NCBI GenBank assembly: GCA_002320385.1
Contig: DCKN01000016.1
Span: forward strand, 1 to 27,549
DNA from: Proteobacteria bacterium UBA1673
Lineage (GTDB): Bacteria > Pseudomonadota > Gammaproteobacteria > Comchoanobacterales > Comchoanobacteraceae
DNA length: 27,549 nt
Direction of reading: 5' to 3'
Part shown: in pieces, positions 8,094 to 16,340 of the stretch
Position numbering within the stretch: the stretch's first letter is position 1
Layout of the letters: each line of letters starts with the position of its first letter
Position numbers and translations under genes: made by a program
Notes under the pieces: model-generated
Database searches by the model: none
Seen by the model: only the letters and a program-made list of their open reading frames with translations
What the model was told of the DNA's origin: nothing

Positions 8094-9530
8094 ATGCAAC
8101 AAATCTCAGAACTTTCACGAAATTATAAGTTTATTTGTATATCTGTTTTGTCTATGCTGTCTTCACTGAGTTTTAATATCGCAGTGAGCATGCGAGAAAC
8201 CATAATTTTGAGTATCACCCACGGGGCTAGTTTTGTACCGTTTGTGAAAACTTATATCACGCTGCCATGTACATTTTTAGCTGGTACTTGCTACTTATGG
8301 CTTAATAAACGATATGGAACTATCTTAACATACACTTCGATCAATGTTTTTTTTCTGCTTTACTTTGTAATTTTTGCTCTGATCATTGTCCCAAACTATG
8401 CTGCTCTGACGCCTAGCGTAGAAACTATTGACCACCTTCGCGCGTCGTATCCTCATTTCAAACACTTCTTTGGATTGATGGCACATTGGCCGAGCGCACT
8501 TTTTCATGTCTTTGCTGAAATTTGGAGTATTTATATTTTCATCATTCTTTTTTGGCAAGTTGCAAATGAGTCACTTAAGCCAGGTGAGTCAAGCTGTTTC
8601 TATCCCTATGTAACTTTTCTTATTAGCTTTGGCACCACTATGGCATATTACCCAATTCAGATACTTAGTCAGTCGCGTAACCCATCGATAATGCTTATCG
8701 GGCTCTTAGTGCCACTGGGCCTCTTTATGAACCTGATCGTGGTAACGATCTGTAAAACATGGGGACTAAAATTCAGTACATTGTCATCTAGTCAAAAAAA
8801 TGCACCAGAACAGTCCACTCTTGAAAAACTTCGATCTCTGTTCTACGACGGCTTATCTAATGAGGTGTTGTCGCTTGTGGTCTGTGTTTTTAGTTTCAAC
8901 TTTTTAATTAGCTTATTTGAGAGCTGCTTCTGGACTCGGGTATCTAACGAGTACACTTCTCAGCAATCATTATTAGACTTTTATAGCTTTTACACACTAC
9001 TGAAAGGTATTTTCAGCATGCTTTTTGCTACAGTCAATATTTACTTACTGAGGAAATTAAGTTGGTATAGGGTGATCAATATCACTCCAATTGTTAGTAT
9101 CTTTGCCATTCACCTGTTTTTGCTTTACCACCTTCCTACATGGGGATTACCTGTGTCCTTCTCCTCTATTAGCTCGTTAGCATCCACGATAAACCTAACT
9201 TATTTTTTTGCAATTGCACTGCTTTTATCCTACGCATCAAAGTTTTCTTTTTTTGACCCCGCAAAGGAAATCTTGATATCAACCCTACCAACAGATGAGC
9301 AGCGCATAAGCAAAGTGTTTGCGGATGGCCTTGGTGGTCGAACAGGAAAAATATCAGGAGGTATTGTCCAATCACTTTTACTTGGTTTTTTTGCAGCAGA
9401 TTCAGTTCTAGAGGTAATACCCGTGATTCTATTCCTAGCAACAGTATCATCCATCGTTTTTATTAGGGCAATATCCAGCCTTAAGCCCTCTCAACGTAGC
9501 ACTGATGATGAAATTGTGGTAGCGGCTTGA
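8094..9530 (+). CDS. ATP/ADP translocase-family nucleotide transporter (NTT/Tlc), copy 2
   Basis: This 478-residue paralogue of the preceding carrier has the same 12-helix layout. Shared landmarks include FVPFVKTYITLP with K52, FWQVANESL, and the C-terminal block K391/E392 through D411, G415-R416 and GK at 418-419. The block reads KEILISTLP and GRTGKISGG, so it departs from copy 1 (KELAFTPLP, GRAGKSGSS) around the conserved positions. This suggests a different substrate or exchange mode, as seen where intracellular bacteria keep several NTTs with distinct specificities. The two copies are clearly homologous but strongly diverged, so the duplication is old or they were acquired separately. The ATG has only a weak GGTAG upstream. 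The gene appears to have its own promoter. Confidence 0.92.
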   Translation: MQQISELSRNYKFICISVLSMLSSLSFNIAVSMRETIILSITHGASFVPFVKTYITLPCTFLAGTCYLWLNKRYGTILTYTSINVFFLLYFVIFALIIVPNYAALTPSVETIDHLRASYPHFKHFFGLMAHWPSALFHVFAEIWSIYIFIILFWQVANESLKPGESSCFYPYVTFLISFGTTMAYYPIQILSQSRNPSIMLIGLLVPLGLFMNLIVVTICKTWGLKFSTLSSSQKNAPEQSTLEKLRSLFYDGLSNEVLSLVVCVFSFNFLISLFESCFWTRVSNEYTSQQSLLDFYSFYTLLKGIFSMLFATVNIYLLRKLSWYRVINITPIVSIFAIHLFLLYHLPTWGLPVSFSSISSLASTINLTYFFAIALLLSYASKFSFFDPAKEILISTLPTDEQRISKVFADGLGGRTGKISGGIVQSLLLGFFAADSVLEVIPVILFLATVSSIVFIRAISSLKPSQRSTDDEIVVAA

Positions 9531-9542
9531 GCCTACTGTTGC

Positions 9543-9571
9543 TTGAAATTTTTAAAATCAAAAGCTATCAT
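9543..9571 (+). promoter_or_regulatory. Probable promoter of the YheT-like hydrolase operon
   Basis: TTGAAA (9543-9548), a 17-base spacer and TATCAT (9566-9571) precede the start at 9592. The -35 lies in TTGCTTGAAAT (9539-9549), identical to the word before the second transporter and at nearly the same distance from the start codon. Confidence 0.5.
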
Positions 9572-9591
9572 AGTGTTTTATAGTTTATTTG

Positions 9592-10662
9592 ATGACTGGA
9601 ACTCTCATGACGAAAAGTAGCGGCATTCGTAACACATCAGACGCTCGAACTAAATCATTGTCTCTGAAGATGCAACTCATCATGCAACGACTTCGATCAT
9701 CTGGGACTGGATTCAAGCCCGCATGGTGGCTTAAGAGCCCCCATCTGCAGACTATGTGGCCTCACTATTTCAGACGCCCTTATGTTCTAGAAACCCGTGA
9801 TGAGCGTTTTGAGTTGATTGATGGTGACTTTATTGACGCGCAGTGGGTTGGACCGGAATCAGGTGGTCCAATTGTTGTCGTGTTGCATGGACTCGAAGGA
9901 TCCATTCGATCTATCTATGCAAATGCAATGCTGCATGCCATCCAAGCACAAGGATGGCGAGGGTTGTTTTTACATTTTAGAAACTGTAGCAGCAATGTCA
10001 ATCGCATGGACTTTACTAACCATATTGGCGATACACTGGATATAATGAACATCTTGAGCATCATTCGTCACCGAGAACCCAACGTGAACTTGGGGTGTAT
10101 AGGTTTTTCATTTGGCGCAAATGTGCTGCTTAAATTGTTGGGACAAATGGGTTCACGCTGTAAGATTCAAGGCGGTGTCTGTGTTTCTCCACCATTTAAG
10201 CTTGATGTCTGCTCACGCTATAATGAAAAAAGTAAAATGTGTGCACTATATGAGCGTCAACTTGTTCATTATATGAAACGCTCAATTTATCGTAAATTTA
10301 AATCTCGTGTTGACCCTCCGATCGACCTCAATGCTATGTCAAAATGCCATACATTCAGAAACTTCGATTCAGTTGTAACAGCGCCATTGCATGGCTTCTC
10401 CTCGATTGATGATTATTATAAGGATTCGAGCAGTTACAACTATCTCAGCGGGGTAAAAACACCTTCGTTGGTAATTCATGCCCTTGATGACCCTTTGATT
10501 CCATTAGACGCAACACCTAATCTTGATGAGTATTCTCCATACACTATTCCTGAGTATTATGGCCATGGCGGCCATCTTGGTTTCGTTAGCGGTGATGAAT
10601 ACGGTATACCCACGTATTGGCTTGAATCACGGGTGATAGAGTTCTTGAAAGTTTTGTTGTGA
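9592..10662 (+). CDS. YheT-family alpha/beta hydrolase (COG0429)
   Basis: The product (~356 residues) matches the YheT group of alpha/beta hydrolases, putative carboxylesterases of uncertain substrate. Near residue 50, SPHLQTMWP matches the family's N-terminal HLQT motif. An oxyanion-type HGLEG follows at about 99-103. The nucleophile elbow GFSFG (about 171-175) supplies Ser, ALDDPLIP (about 297-304) the acid, and GHGGHLGF (about 324-331) the His, so the triad looks intact. The ATG at 9592 directly follows an in-frame TTG; a third option is the ATG at 9607, and the first ~35 residues are longer than usual for the family. The stop overlaps the GTG of the next gene (GTGA), so the two are coupled. 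No signal peptide or membrane helix is obvious. Confidence 0.85.
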   Translation: MTGTLMTKSSGIRNTSDARTKSLSLKMQLIMQRLRSSGTGFKPAWWLKSPHLQTMWPHYFRRPYVLETRDERFELIDGDFIDAQWVGPESGGPIVVVLHGLEGSIRSIYANAMLHAIQAQGWRGLFLHFRNCSSNVNRMDFTNHIGDTLDIMNILSIIRHREPNVNLGCIGFSFGANVLLKLLGQMGSRCKIQGGVCVSPPFKLDVCSRYNEKSKMCALYERQLVHYMKRSIYRKFKSRVDPPIDLNAMSKCHTFRNFDSVVTAPLHGFSSIDDYYKDSSSYNYLSGVKTPSLVIHALDDPLIPLDATPNLDEYSPYTIPEYYGHGGHLGFVSGDEYGIPTYWLESRVIEFLKVLL

Positions 10663-11126
10663 GTTTGTCCATGGCCTTTAGTTTGGTGAAAGCGTATTTC
10701 AGAGCATTGTCAAGTCGTGCCCTGGCAATCATGGTATTCTGGTTATCTTTGGCTACTCAATGTTATTGCTTGTCTCTTGAGCAAAGAGCGATATCGGTTA
10801 TTAATGACACTGATATTAACTTTTCGATGCAGCCGTATCCATTTGGCAACGCTGATTTCAGTGCTTTTTCATATGACTTGCAACAATATTCGCGAGTCGA
10901 CTTCCACTTAAATAGTGCTGACTTAATTCAACCTGCTAATGGTATTGTTGTTTTTATGATGTCCGGTCGTTATGTTTTTTCTCTAGTCATGAAAGATCAA
11001 AGCATATCCGTACATGGATGCAAATCAAAAAACGTTTTTTATCACCCTGCTGAATATGTATGTGTCTTGAAGAGTGAGGATACCGGCGTTAATACACTAC
11101 ATATTATGAGACCCATTGATGTTTGA
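10659..11126 (+). CDS. Exported protein of unknown function
   Basis: The 155-residue protein begins with a GTG overlapping the hydrolase stop by four bases; an in-frame ATG lies at 10671. A long signal sequence (hydrophobic ALAIMVFWLSLATQ, about residues 22-36) precedes a likely cleavage site near CYC/LSL. The remaining ~115 residues look like a small beta-rich periplasmic or secreted domain, with Cys at HGCKS and YVCVL. I recognise no family. The four-base overlap with the gene before it and eight-base overlap with the next indicate one transcript. Confidence 0.65.
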   Translation: MSLSMAFSLVKAYFRALSSRALAIMVFWLSLATQCYCLSLEQRAISVINDTDINFSMQPYPFGNADFSAFSYDLQQYSRVDFHLNSADLIQPANGIVVFMMSGRYVFSLVMKDQSISVHGCKSKNVFYHPAEYVCVLKSEDTGVNTLHIMRPIDV

Positions 11127-11571
11127 TGCACTAATAAGCCGTTCTCTCCAGATATTTATATTATTTATATACTGTTCTATCCATGCTTCTGACTTTTCTT
11201 GTCCAACTCATGATACGCTGAAGTCAAAAGCACAATTGGACTCAATTGAATACACACATAGCCATGCTAATATGTATTTCAAGCTTGAAAGCAACCATCA
11301 GAATCTGTCTCTTAGTTTTAGACTTCCCGGTCAAGCGCCATTTGCGAGGCCTGCTTCCTCCCACTATGCAAGTGACTCTGAATCTTTTAATAGAGGCGAT
11401 ATCAACTGGGGGTTTACCAACCATTATCGAACTGATTTTGCTTCAACATTGATGAAGTATATTGTTTATAAAGCGGCATATCCGACTGATACCATGGTGG
11501 ATTGCGTTTATCTATCTACGCTTGAGGGTTATTTTATATATGGGCATATCTGGATGCACCGAGCCTCATAA
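11119..11571 (+). CDS. Exported protein of unknown function
   Basis: The ATG at 11119 lies inside the end of the preceding gene; a TTG one codon earlier is less likely. About 150 residues follow: a signal peptide (LQIFILFIYCSIHA, cleavage before SDF), then a hydrophilic domain rich in aromatic residues and His with Cys near the start (FSCP) and end (VDCVY), possibly disulfide-linked. No family was recognised, and no clear similarity to the preceding protein was found by eye. It ends three bases before the convergent icmB stop, with no room for a separate terminator. Confidence 0.65.
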   Translation: MFDALISRSLQIFILFIYCSIHASDFSCPTHDTLKSKAQLDSIEYTHSHANMYFKLESNHQNLSLSFRLPGQAPFARPASSHYASDSESFNRGDINWGFTNHYRTDFASTLMKYIVYKAAYPTDTMVDCVYLSTLEGYFIYGHIWMHRAS

Positions 11572-11574
11572 TAA

Positions 11575-14500
11575 CTAGAGAATAATTTCTTTGAACTGTG
11601 GATTTTTTCTATATTCGCTGATGATTTCTTTTGCAAGCTGTTCAACAAGTCCCACCCTCTGATCTGCGTCGAGCTTTTCGCCGTCTGACTCTTCTTTTTG
11701 TGCTCTTTTCAAGAGAAACTTAGCAGCTGACCCTGTTGGAAATATCCTTGCCAGCACTTTTCTTGTTTCTCGTGGCCCTAATCGCTTGTATAGATAGTTC
11801 CTTAGAATATAATCTTCGGAAGTTGTACTTAAAGCCCAGATCTCGACTGGACCGAGCGTTAGTGTTATCAACTGCGTTGTTGTTCCCTGTTTAGTAGAAA
11901 ACTGTCCTAGCATGGTAGCACCTTGCTCAGACGGACCTCTAACATAATCTCTCAATGCCTGTTCAGCAGAGCCTTTTAATCCAAAAACACTTTTAGCTTT
12001 TTGGATTGCCTGCTCTGGCCCAGCGTCTAGAATGAACACTGATGTTGCAAAATCGATCATTACACTATCAAAATCGTCTAATGACTGTGACAATAAAGCG
12101 ACTTGAACACGCCATTTACGCCCTTCTCTCATATCAACAACGACCTGATCTCTGACTGCTTGCGCATGGCTTGTGCGGTGGAATTCGTCTAAAACAAGTC
12201 TTTTCGGATCTTCTTGAGACTCAGTAGCACGTTTTTCGTGATAACTTTTGTAGGCGTCAGAAATCACAGATAATGCGCCTGGGTTGAGATAAAAATCTTT
12301 TGTCAACACATACCTTGCTAACATATACATGACTGCTGTTTGTCGATCTGCAGCTACCCCGCCAGCCTTCGCAACTTCATCAAGATCAAGAGAAACAACT
12401 TTAGCATCGCCGATATCAAATTGAGTCACTCTTGACAATATTGGGTACTCCCTCACCGAGCTAGATATCATTCGGGTAAATGCCGTAATGAGGTTTTCAC
12501 CCGTTGGGGTGCTTACTTTTCCGTAGAGATCTTGAACCACATTGGTTCTTGCAATCGCTGCTAGATCACTCAGTATGGGCACGGCATGACGCTGAGCGTT
12601 CATTGCCTCAGATACACAGCCTGCTAGAAAAAGTGCATCTGTCACCTCCCACCATGAAGTCTTTTCATCGGCAACAAAGTTGATGTCTTTTAGAACAGCA
12701 TCAATCTCAGGATCGGTTGTCTCAGCATAGATATTGGGACTATTCTCATTTAAAAAACTTTTGTAGGCTTCGTCAACAACTAAGCCAATCATATCTGTCA
12801 TACCGTCATATGGCTTGCTCTCACCAATGGGTGTCGTCAATAATGCGATGAAGTTGATTAGGAAGGATCGCTCGGTGGGTAAAGGCACTCTTGATCCTAG
12901 CTGCGTATCGAATGGATTAATACTGTATTCTTCTGTCATTTGCAATCGATAATATGCTGCTTGATTTCTCTGCTCAACCGGCAATGCTTCTTTTAGGAGG
13001 GAAATCAGACCACTACTTGAAGGGCCAATATCAATAATTGAGATACGTGGTAGACGCTTAAGTCCGCCCATGAGACACAAAGCGAGATTCGTAGCGTTGG
13101 ATAATACAGATTTACCTGAGCCCGGCCGGGCAAAGAAAAGATCGATACAGGTCGTTTGTATCGGCGACCCGGGTTGGTATGGCCAGATTTTCCCGTCTGG
13201 TGATCGGAACAATAGTGCACCCTTCTCCCATGGTGAACATGGCCTGAATAACGGCAGCATACAGATTGCATCGCTTAAAGACGCGGCAGTACTGGTTGAA
13301 ACACTCTGAGTAGATACTGCTGGAACAGTTGAGACATAGCCACTGAAGGGATCACCACAGAACTGACTGACATCGCAGGTACCCCAGCCCTGTATTGCTC
13401 GGGCTAGAATTGAGTGGCGTACTTTTAGGAGCGCCATATCTGTTTCTGGTGCCCAAGTTGTCGCACAAACCTTGAGCGCTACAATTGAATCGTCAGTATT
13501 CAAATCAATATAACTTAATAGGTCGATTCCATCAGCGATTAGTCTGTTTTGAGCAGAGGAAAACGAAAGTATAACAGATAATGCTTTTTTCATCTTTACA
13601 GTTTGTAATCCGCCACTCTCAAGTAAGAATGAAATTCTCCATGGAATTGCTGATTGTAATGTCCGACCAAGTAGTGCATTGAATGGTTGTATATCTCTTG
13701 GGAATAGATCGATATACACACCAGCATAAATCATGTTGCCCACTTGAACGGAATCAAATGTTTTATTGAATGCATCCCTGGGAAAAATCTGTTTCACCAG
13801 CGACGGCCAGAGTATATCTGCTACATCACCCGTAAAGCTGCTTGCTATTTTAGGTTTTATTATATCTCCTGGTAGAACTGCAGCCCAATTTTTATCGGTG
13901 AACTCTCTGTCTACCTCTCGACGGATTTCATAAACTGCCCGATGAACATCAAGTGCTTCTATTCGCAACCCGTGGCTTTTTGCAGTGCTTATGACGGTCT
14001 TTATATTGGTATTGTGGCTATCTCTTAAATCCGGGATAGCGGCTACGATATTTTGCGTGTAACGAAAAACAGGCATATTGTTAGCTTTGTACTGCTTCGT
14101 TTTTTTAGCAAGCGCGTTTTTTTGCTGTTCTCTAGTCAAACTCTCAACTTTTGTCCAAACGACGATATACACCGCTTCGTATGCGCACCACTTGGCCATA
14201 TTGATAAGTCTTTCGTCGAGCAAATCATGTAAATCCAGGTTGAGTGTTCGGCAAGTTGCTCGGCTCTCAGCATAATTATCTTCAAGCTGTTCGTGTACTT
14301 TTTCTTTACTGTAGGTATAAATAACCTGTAACCCATGGCCATCAATTGACATAAATGGTGAGAATGCTTCGACTAACCCTTTATGTATCAACTCAAACTC
14401 GTCTTTCCCGACGATTGATGTGACCCCGTCTACTTTCATTACGGTGCAGAGAGAACCATCATTGGTGACGAGTGACACTGGTCCATCTGCTGTCTGAATG

Positions 14501-14595
14501 TCACAATTAGATTGGATTGTTTTTGCAAGCCCACTACTGAACCAAGCAAGTAATGTATCAACAGAATCTAACACTGGGTCGATCATGCTACTCAT
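11575..14595 (-). CDS. icmB: Dot/Icm ATPase IcmB/DotO (VirB4-like)
   Basis: IcmB/DotO is the VirB4-like ATPase at the cytoplasmic base of the Dot/Icm apparatus, where it powers assembly or translocation with DotB. At 1006 residues it matches the family length. Walker A is ARPGSGKS at 489-496 and Walker B is VLDEFHR at 801-807. The N-terminal ~450 residues form the substrate- or membrane-proximal domain typical of VirB4 proteins. GGAG lies about eight bases before the ATG. It follows icmJ by 24 bases, the order known from Legionella (icmJ-icmB), and is the last Dot/Icm gene in this cluster: yheT-operon genes converge on it where Legionella has tphA-icmF. Confidence 0.95.
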   Translation of the reverse strand: MSSMIDPVLDSVDTLLAWFSSGLAKTIQSNCDIQTADGPVSLVTNDGSLCTVMKVDGVTSIVGKDEFELIHKGLVEAFSPFMSIDGHGLQVIYTYSKEKVHEQLEDNYAESRATCRTLNLDLHDLLDERLINMAKWCAYEAVYIVVWTKVESLTREQQKNALAKKTKQYKANNMPVFRYTQNIVAAIPDLRDSHNTNIKTVISTAKSHGLRIEALDVHRAVYEIRREVDREFTDKNWAAVLPGDIIKPKIASSFTGDVADILWPSLVKQIFPRDAFNKTFDSVQVGNMIYAGVYIDLFPRDIQPFNALLGRTLQSAIPWRISFLLESGGLQTVKMKKALSVILSFSSAQNRLIADGIDLLSYIDLNTDDSIVALKVCATTWAPETDMALLKVRHSILARAIQGWGTCDVSQFCGDPFSGYVSTVPAVSTQSVSTSTAASLSDAICMLPLFRPCSPWEKGALLFRSPDGKIWPYQPGSPIQTTCIDLFFARPGSGKSVLSNATNLALCLMGGLKRLPRISIIDIGPSSSGLISLLKEALPVEQRNQAAYYRLQMTEEYSINPFDTQLGSRVPLPTERSFLINFIALLTTPIGESKPYDGMTDMIGLVVDEAYKSFLNENSPNIYAETTDPEIDAVLKDINFVADEKTSWWEVTDALFLAGCVSEAMNAQRHAVPILSDLAAIARTNVVQDLYGKVSTPTGENLITAFTRMISSSVREYPILSRVTQFDIGDAKVVSLDLDEVAKAGGVAADRQTAVMYMLARYVLTKDFYLNPGALSVISDAYKSYHEKRATESQEDPKRLVLDEFHRTSHAQAVRDQVVVDMREGRKWRVQVALLSQSLDDFDSVMIDFATSVFILDAGPEQAIQKAKSVFGLKGSAEQALRDYVRGPSEQGATMLGQFSTKQGTTTQLITLTLGPVEIWALSTTSEDYILRNYLYKRLGPRETRKVLARIFPTGSAAKFLLKRAQKEESDGEKLDADQRVGLVEQLAKEIISEYRKNPQFKEIIL

Positions 14596-14619
14596 ATCTT
14601 GTCTCCGTCTGTTATATAA

Positions 14620-15228
14620 CTATTTGCTTGCTGTGGTTGCAGCATCCTGTGACCAATCTTGGATTTGTTGTTTGAAGTCAGTGAGCTTAGGTAATAATCG
14701 AAGATCCTTCAAAACTTCATTGGCAATACTGTCAATACGGTCATTTGGCGTATTCAATACCATCTCACCGAAAATTTTTGGATCGCTTCGACCTTCTCCA
14801 TAAGCCTTCTCAACTGGATTACTTCGTAGTTTGAAAGCGTTGTAAGTGTCTTGCGCTGTGCGCTCATGAATCGTGGCGTTTGCAATTGCGCAGAACAGCG
14901 AGTGGCAAAGCCCGTTTAAGTCTGCTTGAGACATTTCGGGAAGATAGATCAGGATTCCACCACCAGCCATAGCGTTAACATGCTCGACAAATAAGCACTG
15001 CTTACAAAGCGGACAACATGTGACCATATTGCTCATTTTGTTATTTCTGTAGTTACCATCTTTGTTGGCGACCCACATGTGCTTGGTGGCGCGAAACCCA
15101 CAAAAAAGACATTTGTTGTGGTCTCTCTCAAAAATCTTGTTTTTGAAGCTTTGAAACCCTTTAGTTGCTTCTCGCTTAGAGAAGACTTCATAGCTTCCAC
15201 GAGAAAACCTAAGGTTGAGGGAGACCAT
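14620..15228 (-). CDS. icmJ: Dot/Icm coupling-complex protein IcmJ/DotN
   Basis: IcmJ/DotN is a zinc-binding, HNH-like soluble subunit that binds the tail of the coupling ATPase DotL. The product is 202 residues, close to the Legionella protein. The zinc ligands are evident: CLFC at 40-43 and CCPLCKQC at 71-78, within an HNH-like N-terminal half (RDHNKCLFCGF). A helical C-terminal half follows. A GGAT-type site is upstream of the ATG. It lies 22 bases after the third icmD-family gene and just before icmB, as in other Dot/Icm loci. Confidence 0.92.
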   Translation of the reverse strand: MVSLNLRFSRGSYEVFSKREATKGFQSFKNKIFERDHNKCLFCGFRATKHMWVANKDGNYRNNKMSNMVTCCPLCKQCLFVEHVNAMAGGGILIYLPEMSQADLNGLCHSLFCAIANATIHERTAQDTYNAFKLRSNPVEKAYGEGRSDPKIFGEMVLNTPNDRIDSIANEVLKDLRLLPKLTDFKQQIQDWSQDAATTASK

Positions 15229-15250
15229 CTTAAACTATCCAATATTACGA

Positions 15251-15610
15251 TTAAGAAGAGCCACCGATGTCAGCGAATCCTGAACCTGAAGCGCCGCCTG
15301 TAGTAGTGCCTGATGAGAACACAGTGCTACCAGATTGTGTGATCAGGTTTGGTAAGAAAATCATTAAGACACCAATCCCAAGGAGTGTAAAACAGGTACC
15401 TATCGGTACTTGTTGTGGATTATCTCTGTGTTGTTTAAATTTAAATAATCCTGCAACAGTGAATATCAATCCAAAAAGATACGCCGCACCACCGACTAAC
15501 GATGATATTTCCGTAAATGTGCTGTTAATTGACGCTGCCATATCACCAATGTTCGCATAGGCTGATAGTCCAATTGATGCTGCTACTATTGTTAGAAATC
15601 GTTTGTTCAT
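15251..15610 (-). CDS. icmD: Dot/Icm membrane protein IcmD/DotP
   Basis: At 119 residues this is the member closest in size to Legionella IcmD and adjoins icmJ as expected. After a signal-like hydrophobic start (cleavage near SAYA/N), one module spans 36-97: helix, KFKQHRDNPQQVPI (57-70), helix, MIFLPNLI, ending TVF. The tail is Gly/Ser/Thr-rich. IcmD is an inner-membrane or periplasmic Dot/Icm component whose exact role is not settled. GGGAG precedes the ATG. The 264-base gap upstream contains no ORF but has an 11-base-spaced TTAATT direct repeat and probable promoter elements, so this gene, icmJ and icmB may be transcribed separately. Confidence 0.88.
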   Translation of the reverse strand: MNKRFLTIVAASIGLSAYANIGDMAASINSTFTEISSLVGGAAYLFGLIFTVAGLFKFKQHRDNPQQVPIGTCFTLLGIGVLMIFLPNLITQSGSTVFSSGTTTGGASGSGFADIGGSS

Positions 15611-15643
15611 TTTTGCTCCCGCTTTAGTTTCAATCTCTTATAA

Positions 15644-15661
15644 AATTAACCACAAATTAAG
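15644..15661 (-). promoter_or_regulatory. PmrA-box-like TTAATT direct repeat before icmD-icmJ-icmB
   Basis: On the minus strand CTTAATT (15655-15661) and GTTAATT (15644-15650) are spaced exactly 11 bases, start to start. The PmrA response-regulator element of Legionella and Coxiella effector and dot/icm promoters is a pair of cTTAAtatT half-sites with the same 11-base period. A TATAAG (15637-15642) follows directly. The spacing to any -10 is not ideal, so this is a candidate only. Confidence 0.4.
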
Positions 15662-15874
15662 TCTATTTGCAAGTATTGACACTACTCACTTTAAGAGTTT
15701 CTCACTCAAGCTCACGATTAACTTCAGGCAGTAAAAAAACTCAGCGATAGATGTCTTAGCCAAGGATTTGATAAGATTGGTTGTTCAATAAGCAGGCCTC
15801 TTTCTTGATCACAATACTTGGGCGTTGGGCAATGCGGCTCAATTTTTTTCGTTGCGATGTGCTTTCTAATAAGA

Positions 15875-16324
15875 TTATCCGCCCTTAGCCCATGGATTAT
15901 CACTTATATTGGAATCTGAGACGCCCGTATAGCTAGTATCGATGCTTGTAAATATTGTTGTGGCTCCCTCTTGTAGCGTTGATGGTAAGAAAATTAGCCC
16001 TACTCCGGCTAGGAGAAAAATCAATGCTGTTGAGATCGATACTTGAGCAGGGTTATCTCGATGTTGTTTGATCTTAAGCATTGAGGCAAAGACAAAAATT
16101 AGTCCTGCTAGATAAGCAACACCACCCATCAATTCTGCTATTTGCCCAAAATCGGAGTACACATTGTTAAAAATTGCTTTGATGCCACTATCAGCGTTGT
16201 CAGATCCGATGAAATTCTCACCAGTCGTCATTCTCTTACCGGCTAATGCGTTCGAACTCAGTTGTAAGCACGCTGAAAGTGCCACGTACTTGGCTCTAAA
16301 TCCTAATTTTTTTCTATGTTGCAT
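15875..16324 (-). CDS. IcmD/DotP-family membrane protein, second copy
   Basis: The 149-residue protein has a signal sequence (cleavage near SSNALA/GK), a ~35-residue linker, and one IcmD module at about 62-125. Within it are MGGVAYLAGLIF, KIKQHRDNPAQV (84-95), a second helix with LIFLPS, and TTIF. The module is very similar to that of the 119-residue IcmD (shared KQHRDNP-QV), so the two are paralogues. The C-terminal tail ends NPWAKGG. GGAG lies about ten bases before the ATG, and the gene starts 16 bases after the two-module gene ends. It may be a structural homologue incorporated in the same machine; I infer no distinct function. Confidence 0.85.
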   Translation of the reverse strand: MQHRKKLGFRAKYVALSACLQLSSNALAGKRMTTGENFIGSDNADSGIKAIFNNVYSDFGQIAELMGGVAYLAGLIFVFASMLKIKQHRDNPAQVSISTALIFLLAGVGLIFLPSTLQEGATTIFTSIDTSYTGVSDSNISDNPWAKGG

Positions 16325-16340
16325 TGAGTTGTCTCCGTAG

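Noticed and set aside
14498..15303. Plus-strand open frames over icmB, icmJ and icmD starts
   Set aside because: They are antisense shadows of confidently assigned Dot/Icm genes.
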